Origin: Gammaproteobacteria bacterium | GTDB lineage: Bacteria; Pseudomonadota; Gammaproteobacteria; S012-40 | DNA: 40,991 nt | Assembly: GCA_029884425.1 (NCBI GenBank) | Contig: JAOUHV010000024.1 | Location: 1 to 40,991 of the forward strand | Direction: 5' to 3' | In this document: in pieces, positions 8,529 through 15,364 of the stretch | How positions within the stretch are numbered: position 1 is the stretch's first letter | How the letters are laid out: each line of letters starts with the position of its first letter | Program-made: the position numbers and the translations under genes | The notes under the pieces: generated by a model | Seen by the model: only the letters and a program-made list of their open reading frames with translations | Databases searched by the model: none | Told to the model about the DNA's origin: nothing

Positions 8529-8568
8529 AATCACAAAATGCGAATATTTACGCAAAAATTTTGTGATT
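8529..8568. repeat. Perfect 11-bp inverted repeat between kinase-like and regulator genes
   Basis: AATCACAAAAT (8529-8539) and ATTTTGTGATT (8558-8568) are exact reverse complements with 18 bases between, and the spacer itself contains GCG...CGC, extending the hairpin. It begins one base after the stop codon of the kinase-like gene. It could be an RNA hairpin that protects or attenuates the transcript between the two genes, or an operator. It lacks the GC-rich stem of a typical intrinsic terminator. Confidence 0.7.
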
Positions 8569-8569
8569 A

Positions 8570-9673
8570 CTACCGTTTGGCTTTTGGATGCAGCGTGGGA
8601 GGGGTTTTGCTGGGGCAGGGCAGGCTGATGGAAAAGGTACTGCCTTTGTTGATTTGGCTTTCGGCCCAAATGCGTCCGCCCATCTTTTCCAGCAGGTGGC
8701 GAGTGGTGATCAGTCCAATGCCGGCACCCTCCACACCCTCGGAGTAGGCGTCAAAACGATTAAATGGTTCAAACAGATGGTTGATTTGTTGGGGTTTAAG
8801 TCCTTTACCGGTATCACTAATACTGATGACAAATTCACCGTTGGGTTTAGGGTTGCAGCGAATGGTAATTCTGCCGTTTTGTCGATTGTATTTGATTGCA
8901 TTGGATAGCAGGCTGATCAACACTTGTTTGAGACGCTGTTCGTCGGCATTAACCAAATTGGATTGTTGATAGGCGCGGATGATGCCGATGTTGCGTTTCT
9001 CCATCATTGGCTGTAGCTCGTTCAAACAGGTATCAAGGATTTGGTGACAATCCAGGGTGCGAATCTGCAAATTCATCTGTCCGGATTCGATTTGTGACAG
9101 ATCTGAAATGTAACGAACCACCGACAGGATATGATTGCCTGAACGGTAAATTTCGCCGGCAAAATCTTTGATCTCTGCTTGAGTGATGCGATCAGACGTT
9201 AAGTCCATGATACTTGAAAAACCGATGATGGCATTCAATGGTGTCTTTAGTTCCGTGGCAACGCGGGACAGAAAATCGAAGCTGGATGGGCGAACGCTAT
9301 GATTATGGGGGCGCGTTTGGACAGTGAGCAGTAGATGTTTATCCAAAGGAAGCCCAGGCATGACCAAGCGCTGCAATTTGCCACTGAGGCCGAATGTCTC
9401 CAGATTAATTTCCAAAGGCTCGGGAGCAATGCTATCCAGTTCCTTTGACAATGCAGTTCGATCGCAATGAGGTATTAATGCGTACAGATTTGTATCCTGT
9501 GGTGTGTTCTCCGGGAAAAAACGCTGTGCTGCGCGATTCATTGCAGACAGGGAGGCGTACTCGTCAAACAACAGAATGGGTTGCTGGTAAGCATTGTAAA
9601 GCGAATTAAACAAACCCTTTTGGGTATCGCAATCTGGCTTGGCAAATTTGTTAGTTGGTTTTCCGTTTTCCAC
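8570..9673 (-). CDS. PAS/HisKA/HATPase histidine-kinase-like protein lacking the phosphoacceptor His
   Basis: A 367-residue soluble protein: a PAS-like N-terminal part (about 20-120; no membrane helix), a HisKA-like dimerisation region (about 130-195) and an HATPase domain (about 240-352). In the HisKA motif the expected S-H-E-L-R-T-P reads A-T-E-L-K-T-P: Thr140 (ACG codon at 9256-9254) sits where the phosphorylated His should be. The ATP-binding boxes look intact: N box SNAIKYN (Asn258), G1 DTGKG (287-291), F box FEPFNRF, G2 GAGIG (316-320). So it may bind ATP yet be unable to autophosphorylate on His, acting instead as a phosphatase, scaffold or inhibitor. GTG 9673 is chosen because an AAGGAT site lies upstream; an ATG at 9802 in frame falls within the aroG terminator. 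A lone receiver gene follows. Confidence 0.85.
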   Translation of the reverse strand: MENGKPTNKFAKPDCDTQKGLFNSLYNAYQQPILLFDEYASLSAMNRAAQRFFPENTPQDTNLYALIPHCDRTALSKELDSIAPEPLEINLETFGLSGKLQRLVMPGLPLDKHLLLTVQTRPHNHSVRPSSFDFLSRVATELKTPLNAIIGFSSIMDLTSDRITQAEIKDFAGEIYRSGNHILSVVRYISDLSQIESGQMNLQIRTLDCHQILDTCLNELQPMMEKRNIGIIRAYQQSNLVNADEQRLKQVLISLLSNAIKYNRQNGRITIRCNPKPNGEFVISISDTGKGLKPQQINHLFEPFNRFDAYSEGVEGAGIGLITTRHLLEKMGGRIWAESQINKGSTFSISLPCPSKTPPTLHPKAKR

Positions 9674-9769
9674 GCGTTGATCCTTGCGTAAGCCGTGATG
9701 GCAGTGGGTTCTCGCAAAATCTCTAGTGGTTATCGAAATTGGGTGGGAAATAATTAGCAGACAAAAATT

Positions 9770-9796
9770 GAGAAAAACCGCCCTGGTGGGCGGTTT
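9770..9796 (-). terminator. Hairpin terminator after the DAHP synthase gene
   Basis: On the minus strand AAACCGCC-CACC-AGGGCGGTTTTT follows seven bases after the aroG stop: a GC-rich stem and a T run. It lies inside the upstream end of the open frame of the kinase-like gene, which supports a later start for that gene. Confidence 0.88.
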
Positions 9797-9802
9797 AAGC
9801 AT

Positions 9803-10876
9803 TTAGCGAACACGTGCTGGCAGGATGTTTTTTAACTCATTGCGGGTGTTGCGAATGAGTTCTTCCGTGGTTTCCCAGTCAATACAGGCATCGGTCACCG
9901 ATACACCGTATTTCAGTTGTGACAAATCCTGTGGGATAGGTTGATTGCCCCAGCCCAGGTTGCTCTCCAGCATGAATGCCAGGATGGAGTGATTGCCGTT
10001 TTTGATTTGTTGTACCAGATCTTCAGTGACCAAAACCTGTTTGGCTGGATCTTTGGACGAATTGCCGTGGCTGCAATCAACCGTGATGTTGAGTGGCAGT
10101 CGAGCCTTGCGCAATTCATTTTCAGTTTTGCCGATGTGTGGTGCATCATAATTAGGAGTACCGCCGCCACCGCGCAGAACCACGTGCCCATAGCGGTTAC
10201 CACGGGTATGAAATACTGCGCACTGTCCGTTTTGGTTGATGCCGAGGAAGTGGTGTGGGCGAGATGCCGAGTGCAGTGCGTTGATCGCTACATCCAGGCT
10301 ACCATCGGTGCCGTTCTTGAATCCAACCGGCGTAGACAAGCCGCTGGCCATTTCACGGTGCGTTTGTGATTCGGTGGTACGCGCACCAATCGCAGTCCAG
10401 GTGATCAGGTCGGACAAGTATTGCGGCGTGATGGGATCAAGTGCTTCAGTGGCGGTAGGCAATTCCATTTCCGCAAGTTGCAGCAGCAAACTGCGCGCAG
10501 TGTGCAGACCCTTTTCTATATTAAAAGAGTCATCCATGTTCGGATCATTGATGAGTCCTTTCCAGCCGACTGTGGTACGCGGCTTTTCGAAATAGACGCG
10601 CATCACTAGATACAATGTATCGGATACTTCGTCAGCGAGCTTTTTCAGGCGACGTGCATAGTCAAGCGCAGCGTCTACATCATGAATGGAGCAGGGACCC
10701 AACACGACAAACAAGCGGTGATCTTTGCGGTCCAGAATATTGCGCAGGGTTTGACGTCCTTGAAGGACAACCTGTTCAGCGCGGGGTGTCAGCGGATGCT
10801 TTTGCTTAATTTCATCGGGCGTGGGCAACAGCTGCTGCGAGATAACGTTGATGTTGCTGATTTCTGCTTCGGACAT
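9803..10876 (-). CDS. aroG: 3-deoxy-7-phosphoheptulonate synthase (DAHP synthase), class I
   Basis: The enzyme condenses phosphoenolpyruvate and erythrose 4-phosphate, the first step of aromatic amino acid synthesis. The 357 residues match the type I alpha AroF/AroG/AroH family. Visible signatures are VVLGPCSIHD (metal-binding Cys), MRVYFEKPRTTVGWKG, TEALDPITPQYL, GARTTESQTHREMASGLS, VGFKNGTDGS, VDCSHGNSSKD and YGVSVTDACIDW. Which aromatic end product inhibits it cannot be read safely, so the symbol only indicates the family. The frame remains open upstream to 11050, but ATG 10876 gives the family N-terminus, and a TATAAT box at 10906-10901 places the transcript start just before it. A hairpin terminator follows. 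Confidence 0.95.
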   Translation of the reverse strand: MSEAEISNINVISQQLLPTPDEIKQKHPLTPRAEQVVLQGRQTLRNILDRKDHRLFVVLGPCSIHDVDAALDYARRLKKLADEVSDTLYLVMRVYFEKPRTTVGWKGLINDPNMDDSFNIEKGLHTARSLLLQLAEMELPTATEALDPITPQYLSDLITWTAIGARTTESQTHREMASGLSTPVGFKNGTDGSLDVAINALHSASRPHHFLGINQNGQCAVFHTRGNRYGHVVLRGGGGTPNYDAPHIGKTENELRKARLPLNITVDCSHGNSSKDPAKQVLVTEDLVQQIKNGNHSILAFMLESNLGWGNQPIPQDLSQLKYGVSVTDACIDWETTEELIRNTRNELKNILPARVR

Positions 10877-10900
10877 GACTATTAACAGGCTAACTACACT

Positions 10901-10906
10901 ATTATA
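10901..10906 (-). promoter_or_regulatory. Probable -10 box of aroG
   Basis: An exact TATAAT on the minus strand, about 25 bases before the aroG ATG. I see no good -35 box at 16-18 bases, so it may need an activator or be weak. It supports the short aroG start. Confidence 0.4.
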
Positions 10907-11061
10907 AAGGTCGTGTATTCTCCCTTTCTTTGCCCGGTTGGACAAGGTTTTTTCGCAGAGGTGGTTCAATTTTAGCCAAAAAATGGGGAGTTTGCTTTGG
11001 TTGTCCTTGGGAAAACGTCCGAGATGTGACGAAAATCCCAATCCGGTCAATATATTGCATC

Positions 11062-11067
11062 TATAAT
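11062..11067 (+). promoter_or_regulatory. Probable -10 box of the outer-membrane barrel-like gene
   Basis: An exact TATAAT lies 58 bases before the ATG at 11125. No clear -35 hexamer is seen at the proper distance. Confidence 0.35.
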
Positions 11068-11124
11068 GGGTTCGTATGATCTGGTAGAGACACCTTTAAT
11101 ATGTATCCTTTTCAGGAGGGGATT

Positions 11125-11871
11125 ATGTTTAAAAAGACGTTGTTGGTGGGCGCGGTATTGGCGGGTCTGGGGATGCAATCGGTACAGGCTGCGGCAATTG
11201 ACCTTAACAGTTTGACTGGCGGACAGGCTGCGTTCAAAGCACTGAGCGAGGATTTGACCTCGGCACTGAGTTACAAGGCCATCACGCCAGCCGAGCCACT
11301 GGGAATTCTTGGTTTTGACGTGGGTGCCGAGTTGACACTGACAAAACCTGCGAACGATGACAAGTGGGCCAGTGCGATCGGTGAATCCAGCGTTTCTATG
11401 TTGCCAATGCCCAAACTGCATGCACACTTAGGTTTGCCGTTTGGTATTGATGTCGGCGCGGTGTATTCCAATTTGTCAGTCGCAGACATCAGCTATTTTG
11501 GCGGTGAGCTTCGCTACAGTTTTGTCGGCGGTAACACGCTGTTGCCCGCTGTGTCTGTGCGCGGCACCATGACCAAAATGAGTGGTGCAGATCATCTTGA
11601 TCTGGATACCAAGGGATTGGAGCTGAGTATCTCCAAAGGCTTTTTGATGATCACGCCCTATGCAGGTATTGGTCAAGTTTGGGCAACAAGCAAACCCGGA
11701 GCTACATTTAAAGCTCTACCTGCTCCAGCAACACTGTCGGATGTGGATGTTAGCCAAAGCAAGTGGTTTGTCGGTGCCAATATCAACATGGGTCTGATGA
11801 ACTTCGCGTTTGAAACGGATAAAACCGGGGATGCCAGCTCGTACAGTGCGAAAGTTGGTTTGCGCTTCTAA
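11125..11871 (+). CDS. Probable outer-membrane beta-barrel protein of unknown function
   Basis: A 248-residue protein with a clear Sec signal peptide (MFKKTLLVGAVLAGLGMQ, cleavage near VQA-AA about residue 23). The mature part is rich in alternating hydrophobic/polar strands and glycine, and ends in ...SAKVGLRF, a C-terminal Phe with the alternating pattern that the Bam machinery recognises. This suggests a small beta-barrel in the outer membrane. Barrel-like segments include GVGELRYSF-type and GFLMITPYAGIGQVW-type strands. I cannot name a family with confidence. A strong AGGAGG ribosome binding site precedes ATG 11125; an in-frame ATG at 11101 lacks one and would spoil the signal peptide. 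The gene stands alone, divergent from aroG, and ends at a good terminator. Confidence 0.8.
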   Translation: MFKKTLLVGAVLAGLGMQSVQAAAIDLNSLTGGQAAFKALSEDLTSALSYKAITPAEPLGILGFDVGAELTLTKPANDDKWASAIGESSVSMLPMPKLHAHLGLPFGIDVGAVYSNLSVADISYFGGELRYSFVGGNTLLPAVSVRGTMTKMSGADHLDLDTKGLELSISKGFLMITPYAGIGQVWATSKPGATFKALPAPATLSDVDVSQSKWFVGANINMGLMNFAFETDKTGDASSYSAKVGLRF

Positions 11872-11894
11872 GCACAACGTTACCGCGTTTCCGA

Positions 11895-11922
11895 AAGCGC
11901 CCTTTTTAGGGCGCTTTTTTTT
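11895..11922 (+). terminator. Hairpin terminator after the barrel-like gene
   Basis: Arms AAGCGCCC and GGGCGCTT around a TTTTTA loop, followed by a run of T. Confidence 0.92.
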
Positions 11923-12227
11923 GTTTGGTGAAAACCGAGGCGAGGGCGGTGATGCAGGCTATTATTGTCAAAGCGGGTTTGTTTTGATAGTACGGACTCA
12001 AAATGTCGTTGGGTTTGAGTTGAGCCACACTATTTTTACCACAACTGATTGTGGATTCCTGTTGAGTGATGTGTTGGTTAGGGGGAAATCTTGGTTGTCG
12101 GTGTAATAAGCATGTCGAAAATTTTTTGTGTCGAGAGATTTTGTCTGGCGGAATGTTAGGGAAAAGGTTTTCCGTGTTCCTTTTTCTGATGTTGAGAGAC
12201 AAAAAATCAAAATTCAGGGGACCAAAA

Positions 12228-12347
12228 ATGGAAAAATTTGCCTCTTTGCGAAAAAAAATTGCCAAAAACTGGAAAACTTTTCAAAAAAAACCAAAATTTC
12301 TTAAAGTAATGTACAATTTTTCCGAAAAAGGTTTGCGTGAGAAGTAG
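12228..12347 (+). CDS. Candidate 39-residue basic peptide
   Basis: A short frame starting MEKFASLRKKIAKN and ending SEKGLREK, rich in Lys and aromatic residues. An AGGGGA sequence lies about eight bases before its ATG. It ends 57 bases before the histone H1-like gene on the same strand. Against it: the region is full of A runs, which create Lys codons by chance, and I recognise no family. If real, it could be a second small nucleoid-binding peptide or simply a leader peptide. Confidence 0.25.
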   Translation: MEKFASLRKKIAKNWKTFQKKPKFLKVMYNFSEKGLREK

Positions 12348-12369
12348 TTTTTTGTGATGATAAGTTCGC

Positions 12370-12396
12370 TATAATCTTGGGGACGCTATAAGGAGC
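12370..12396 (+). promoter_or_regulatory. -10 box and ribosome binding site of the H1-like gene
   Basis: An exact TATAAT at 12370-12375 is followed by AAGGAGC at 12390-12396 and the ATG at 12405, implying a leader of only about 23 bases. The -35 region is a run of T without a good hexamer. Confidence 0.55.
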
Positions 12397-12404
12397 AAAA
12401 AGTT

Positions 12405-12830
12405 ATGGCAAAGAAGAAAGCAGGTAAGAAAAAGGCAGCTGCTAAGAAGGCAACTTCTGCAGTTTCCAAAGTGAAAGCAGTTGTTGCCAAGAAAAAGGCA
12501 GCTGCTGCGAAGAAAAAGGCAGCAGCAGCAGCTAAGAAAAAAGCAGCCGTTGCTAAGAAGAAAGCAATGATGCTGAAGAAGAAAGCAGCCGCAGCCAAGA
12601 AAAAAGCTGCAGCCGCTAAGGCTCGTGAAGCAGCCATTGCCCGCAAGGAGAAGGCAGCCGCTGAAAAAGCTGTCTCTGCTAAGAAGTCCGCCAAAGCTAA
12701 AGCCTTGGCCGCTTTCGAAGCCAAGTGGGAAAAAGCGTGGGAGAAGAAAGCTAACGCTAAAGCGAAAGCTGCTTCCAAGCGCAAAAAAGCAGGTCCAAAG
12801 AAGCGTAAGGCTAAAGCTGCTAAGGCATAA
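12405..12830 (+). CDS. Lysine/alanine-rich histone H1-like DNA-binding protein
   Basis: A 141-residue protein made almost wholly of Lys and Ala. KKKAAAAK-type units recur from residue 2 to about 70; a central stretch has more Arg and Glu (about 73-95, with AREAAIARKEK), then an aromatic-bearing segment AFEAKWEKAWEKK (about 103-115), then a basic tail ending KAKAAKA. This composition matches the histone H1-like proteins of bacteria, such as the C-terminal half of Pseudomonas AlgP, which bind DNA without sequence preference. It should be abundant and nucleoid-bound; the tidy promoter and strong AAGGAG site fit high expression. The repeats make homology search unreliable, so the function is inferred from composition only. 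Confidence 0.8.
   Translation: MAKKKAGKKKAAAKKATSAVSKVKAVVAKKKAAAAKKKAAAAAKKKAAVAKKKAMMLKKKAAAAKKKAAAAKAREAAIARKEKAAAEKAVSAKKSAKAKALAAFEAKWEKAWEKKANAKAKAASKRKKAGPKKRKAKAAKA
12489..12615 (+). repeat. Degenerate tandem repeats encoding KKKAAAA units
   Basis: Units of AAGAAAAAGGCAGCTGCTGC type recur about every 21-24 bases, coding for Lys-Lys-Lys-Ala blocks within the H1-like gene. They are diverged in third positions, so they are not a recent perfect expansion. Confidence 0.7.
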
Positions 12831-12854
12831 GCCCGAGTTTTTGATGACCGGTTT

Positions 12855-12884
12855 GAAAAGGGCTGCCCAGGGGTGGCCCTTTTC
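12855..12884. terminator. Hairpin terminator between the H1-like gene and moeA
   Basis: The nine-base arms GAAAAGGGC and GCCCTTTTC are exact complements. With T and A runs at the two edges, the hairpin can serve both convergent genes. Confidence 0.8.
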
Positions 12885-12899
12885 ATATTAAGGTAATGG

Positions 12900-14144
12900 C
12901 TACATTAGTTCGACAAGAACTTTTTCCCCGGCGTTTATCCCTTTGTTGTCCCTATCCAAAATGATGTAACAGTTGGCCTGGCTCATTGATGTCAGTACGT
13001 GAGATCCTTGTGGCCCGGTTGTCTTGACGCACAATTCATCTTCGTCGTAGCACAATATGCCCCGTTGGAATTCAACTCTACCCGGACTTTTTTTAAGTTT
13101 GGACAGGCAGCGCAATGTCAGACGAATCGCAGAGCGTGGCGTTTCACCGGACATTTGCTGTAGCGAGTTGGCCAAAAATTGTTGAAATGTGACCATGGCG
13201 GAGACTGGATTGCCGGGTAAACCGAAGAAAATTGTTTTGCCGAGCTGGCCGAAGGCGAGCGGTTTGCCAGGTTTCATCGCGATTTTCCAGAAATCCACTT
13301 GGCCGCGTTCGGCGAGTATCTGTTTGATGTAATCGGCGTCGCCGACGGAAACACCACCCGTAGTGATGAGAATATCGGCGGCATGGGCGCGTGAAAACGC
13401 ATCGCGAATGGCTTGCGGCTGATCAGCGACAATGCCCAGATCGTCAATGTCGACATTGTGCTGTTGCAGCAGACCGAGTAATGCGTATCGATTGCTATCG
13501 TAAATCTGGCCGGGTTGCAGTGTCTCGTCCAGCATTTTAAGTTCGTCTCCGCTGGAAAAAAACGCTACGCGCAATCGTCGTGCAACCGTGACAGTGGCAA
13601 TGCCTAACGAGGCTAACAATCCCATGTCGGCAGGTTTGATGCGATGTCCGGCGGGAAAAACGACATGATTTTTTTTGATATCTTCGCCGGAGTGACGGAC
13701 GTTATCACCCGCACGATGCTGATGACCGATGACAATATGCGATGCATGTACTTCGACGTGTTCTTGCATTAATACGGTATCGGCCCCCGCTGGAATTGCC
13801 GCACCTGTCATGATGCGCAGGCATTGGCCGGCTTGTAATTGGCCAGGATAGGGCGCGCCAGCGAAAATTTTGCCGACAATTTCCAGAGCTCGACTGCCTT
13901 GAGCGGGGATATCGGCTGCACGGATAGCATAACCGTCCATGGCCGAATTGGCGTAGGGCGGAACGTCCATGGGGGAGGTGATTGGTTTGGCGAGTACTCG
14001 ATTGAGTGCGTGCTCAATGGCGACGATTTCTGTCTCGGCAATCGGTGTGACCAGATTTTTTATGCGCTCGCGAGCCTGTTCCACCGTAAGAGAGTTTGGA
14101 TCATATTCATCACACGGCTGGAGTTTGGATGTGTCACTACTCAT
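12900..14144 (-). CDS. moeA: Molybdopterin molybdotransferase
   Basis: MoeA inserts molybdate into adenylylated molybdopterin to make molybdenum cofactor. The 414 residues match the family. Recognisable segments are ALNRVLAKPITSPMDVPPYANSAMDGYA-type N-terminal sequence (core DVPPYANSAMDGY), RIMTGAAIPAGADTV, SSGDEL, YDSNRYAL, ITTGGVSVGDADY with the acidic residues of the active site, MKPGKPLAFG and FGLPGNPVSAMV. An AGGAAA site precedes the ATG, which overlaps the mobB stop as ATGA (14144-14141), a sign of coupled translation. It is the last gene of the mobA-mobB-moeA operon. Confidence 0.95.
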   Translation of the reverse strand: MSSDTSKLQPCDEYDPNSLTVEQARERIKNLVTPIAETEIVAIEHALNRVLAKPITSPMDVPPYANSAMDGYAIRAADIPAQGSRALEIVGKIFAGAPYPGQLQAGQCLRIMTGAAIPAGADTVLMQEHVEVHASHIVIGHQHRAGDNVRHSGEDIKKNHVVFPAGHRIKPADMGLLASLGIATVTVARRLRVAFFSSGDELKMLDETLQPGQIYDSNRYALLGLLQQHNVDIDDLGIVADQPQAIRDAFSRAHAADILITTGGVSVGDADYIKQILAERGQVDFWKIAMKPGKPLAFGQLGKTIFFGLPGNPVSAMVTFQQFLANSLQQMSGETPRSAIRLTLRCLSKLKKSPGRVEFQRGILCYDEDELCVKTTGPQGSHVLTSMSQANCYIILDRDNKGINAGEKVLVELM

Positions 14145-14686
14145 GATGGTTTCCTGTAAAAATGGCTGGCGAAGTAGCCGAGAATAAATTCCACAATTTC
14201 ATTTGGCTTGTTGACGTCGAGTTGCGGGATGATCGGGGCGTCGTTTGGTCGCTCATCGCAGGCCAGGGCAATGATGCGCGGGTCTTGTAGGCACAACAGC
14301 GGCTTGCCAAGCGATGGCCGATGTATTTCTATGCGCGGTATGGATTCGTGTTTGAATCCTTCCACCAGAATTAAATCCAGTTGGCGTTCATCCAGTTGCT
14401 TGATGAGTTCGTTCAAATTTGGTTCGGCATCCGGGCTGGGATTTTCGTGGATGAGTGCCCAGCGTTGTGCAGAGGCCACGATGGTTTGCGTTGCGCCAGC
14501 ATGACGTAATCGATAGCTGTCTTTGCCGGGGTGATCAATGTCGAAATCATGGTGGGCATGTTTGATGATCGCTACCCGCAGCCCCTGTTGTCGAAACAGC
14601 GGAATGATTTTTTCCAGCAGGGTGGTTTTTCCACTGCCGCTGTAAGCAACAAAACCGACGATGGGGGGAGAACTATTAGCGGGCAT
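14141..14686 (-). CDS. mobB: Molybdopterin-guanine dinucleotide biosynthesis adaptor protein
   Basis: A GTP-binding helper of MobA in making the guanine dinucleotide form of molybdenum cofactor. The 181-residue protein has the P-loop AYSGSGKTTLLEK near residue 14-26, then the IKHAHHDFDIDHPGKDSYRLR region (HxxHDFDIDxPGKDS is the family signature), and LDLILVEGFKHE with the conserved VEGFK. MobB is helpful but not essential for the pathway in E. coli. The start overlaps the end of mobA by 11 bases and the end overlaps moeA by four, so the three genes are almost certainly one transcript. Confidence 0.94.
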   Translation of the reverse strand: MPANSSPPIVGFVAYSGSGKTTLLEKIIPLFRQQGLRVAIIKHAHHDFDIDHPGKDSYRLRHAGATQTIVASAQRWALIHENPSPDAEPNLNELIKQLDERQLDLILVEGFKHESIPRIEIHRPSLGKPLLCLQDPRIIALACDERPNDAPIIPQLDVNKPNEIVEFILGYFASHFYRKPS

Positions 14687-15290
14687 GACGAATCCGTGAT
14701 TCGAGTCTGTTCAGATCATCGGGAGTGTTGATATTGGCAAATTGCTCCGCAGAGTGACTGCAATCGAGTTCGGCAAATCGCTGGGTTTGCAGCCAGCGGT
14801 AAACCGCAAACTCCTGGCGGCGTAATGCCTCCTCCATGCTGGCAACACAGCTTGTTTCCATTTGCATGCTTAACAATTGCAGGCGCTCTCCATCATGGGG
14901 AACGGCGATGGGGCATTGCTGGCGCAGGCGTTCAGCCGCCAAGCGGGAAAACAGGTCCAGCGGTAACAGCGGCGTGTCGCAGCTCACGATTTGAGTGACA
15001 GGGTGATTGATGTGTGGCGCACAACTGACTATGCCGGCCAGCGGCCCGGCGTAATTTTGATTGTTGTCAGCGATGATCGGTAAACCAAATTGCTGGTAGT
15101 GTTCGGGGTGATCGTTAGCGCTGATCAAAATTTGCGGAATATCTTTAGGAATGCGCTGCAGAACGTGTTGAATCAGCGGTGTACCGTTGAGAGGCAGCAG
15201 ACTTTTGTTTTTTCCGCCCATGCGCGTGCTTTTGCCGCCGGCAAGTACGATAACGCAAAGGGACTGGTGAAACGCGAGTGTGTTGGGCAT
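14676..15290 (-). CDS. mobA: Molybdenum cofactor guanylyltransferase
   Basis: MobA transfers GMP from GTP to molybdopterin cofactor, giving the bis-MGD form used by enzymes of the DMSO reductase family (nitrate reductases, formate dehydrogenases). The 204 residues match. The nucleotide-binding signature LAGGKSTRMGGKNKSLLPL lies at about 16-34. The tract DNNQNYAGPLAGI and the metal-binding SCDTPLLPLD (about 118-127) are also family-typical. The C-terminal ANINTPDDLNRLE resembles the NVNTPEEL end of E. coli MobA. Its presence implies at least one bis-MGD enzyme elsewhere in the genome. First gene of the operon. Confidence 0.94.
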   Translation of the reverse strand: MPNTLAFHQSLCVIVLAGGKSTRMGGKNKSLLPLNGTPLIQHVLQRIPKDIPQILISANDHPEHYQQFGLPIIADNNQNYAGPLAGIVSCAPHINHPVTQIVSCDTPLLPLDLFSRLAAERLRQQCPIAVPHDGERLQLLSMQMETSCVASMEEALRRQEFAVYRWLQTQRFAELDCSHSAEQFANINTPDDLNRLESRIRHAR

Positions 15291-15364
15291 GGCAAATGAA
15301 AATCACTGTTTGCGTGCTGGAGTTAGTCTACGTTCTATCATGAGTGTCGCGTATCGGCAAATGT

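Larger units (their letters stand above)
11923..12404. other. A/T-rich intergenic region before the histone H1-like gene
   Basis: About 480 bases of A/T-rich sequence with many A and T runs, especially 12195-12360. It holds a candidate 39-codon basic ORF (12228-12347) and the TATAAT promoter of the H1-like gene. Otherwise I see no gene, RNA or repeat family. Such A-tract-rich DNA is often intrinsically bent; that is an inference, not a measurement. Confidence 0.45.

Noticed and set aside
8415-8669. N-terminal extension of the receiver frame
   Set aside because: It overlaps the kinase-like gene and the inverted repeat; receiver sequence begins after the GTG at 8414.
12489-12615. CRISPR-like or satellite array
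   Set aside because: The repeats are coding, diverged, in frame and without spacers; they encode Lys/Ala blocks.
12386-12886. 166-codon Ala/Phe-rich frame antisense to the histone H1-like gene
   Set aside because: It is the mirror of Lys/Ala codons on the other strand (AAG gives CTT, GCA gives TGC), so its open length is forced by composition.
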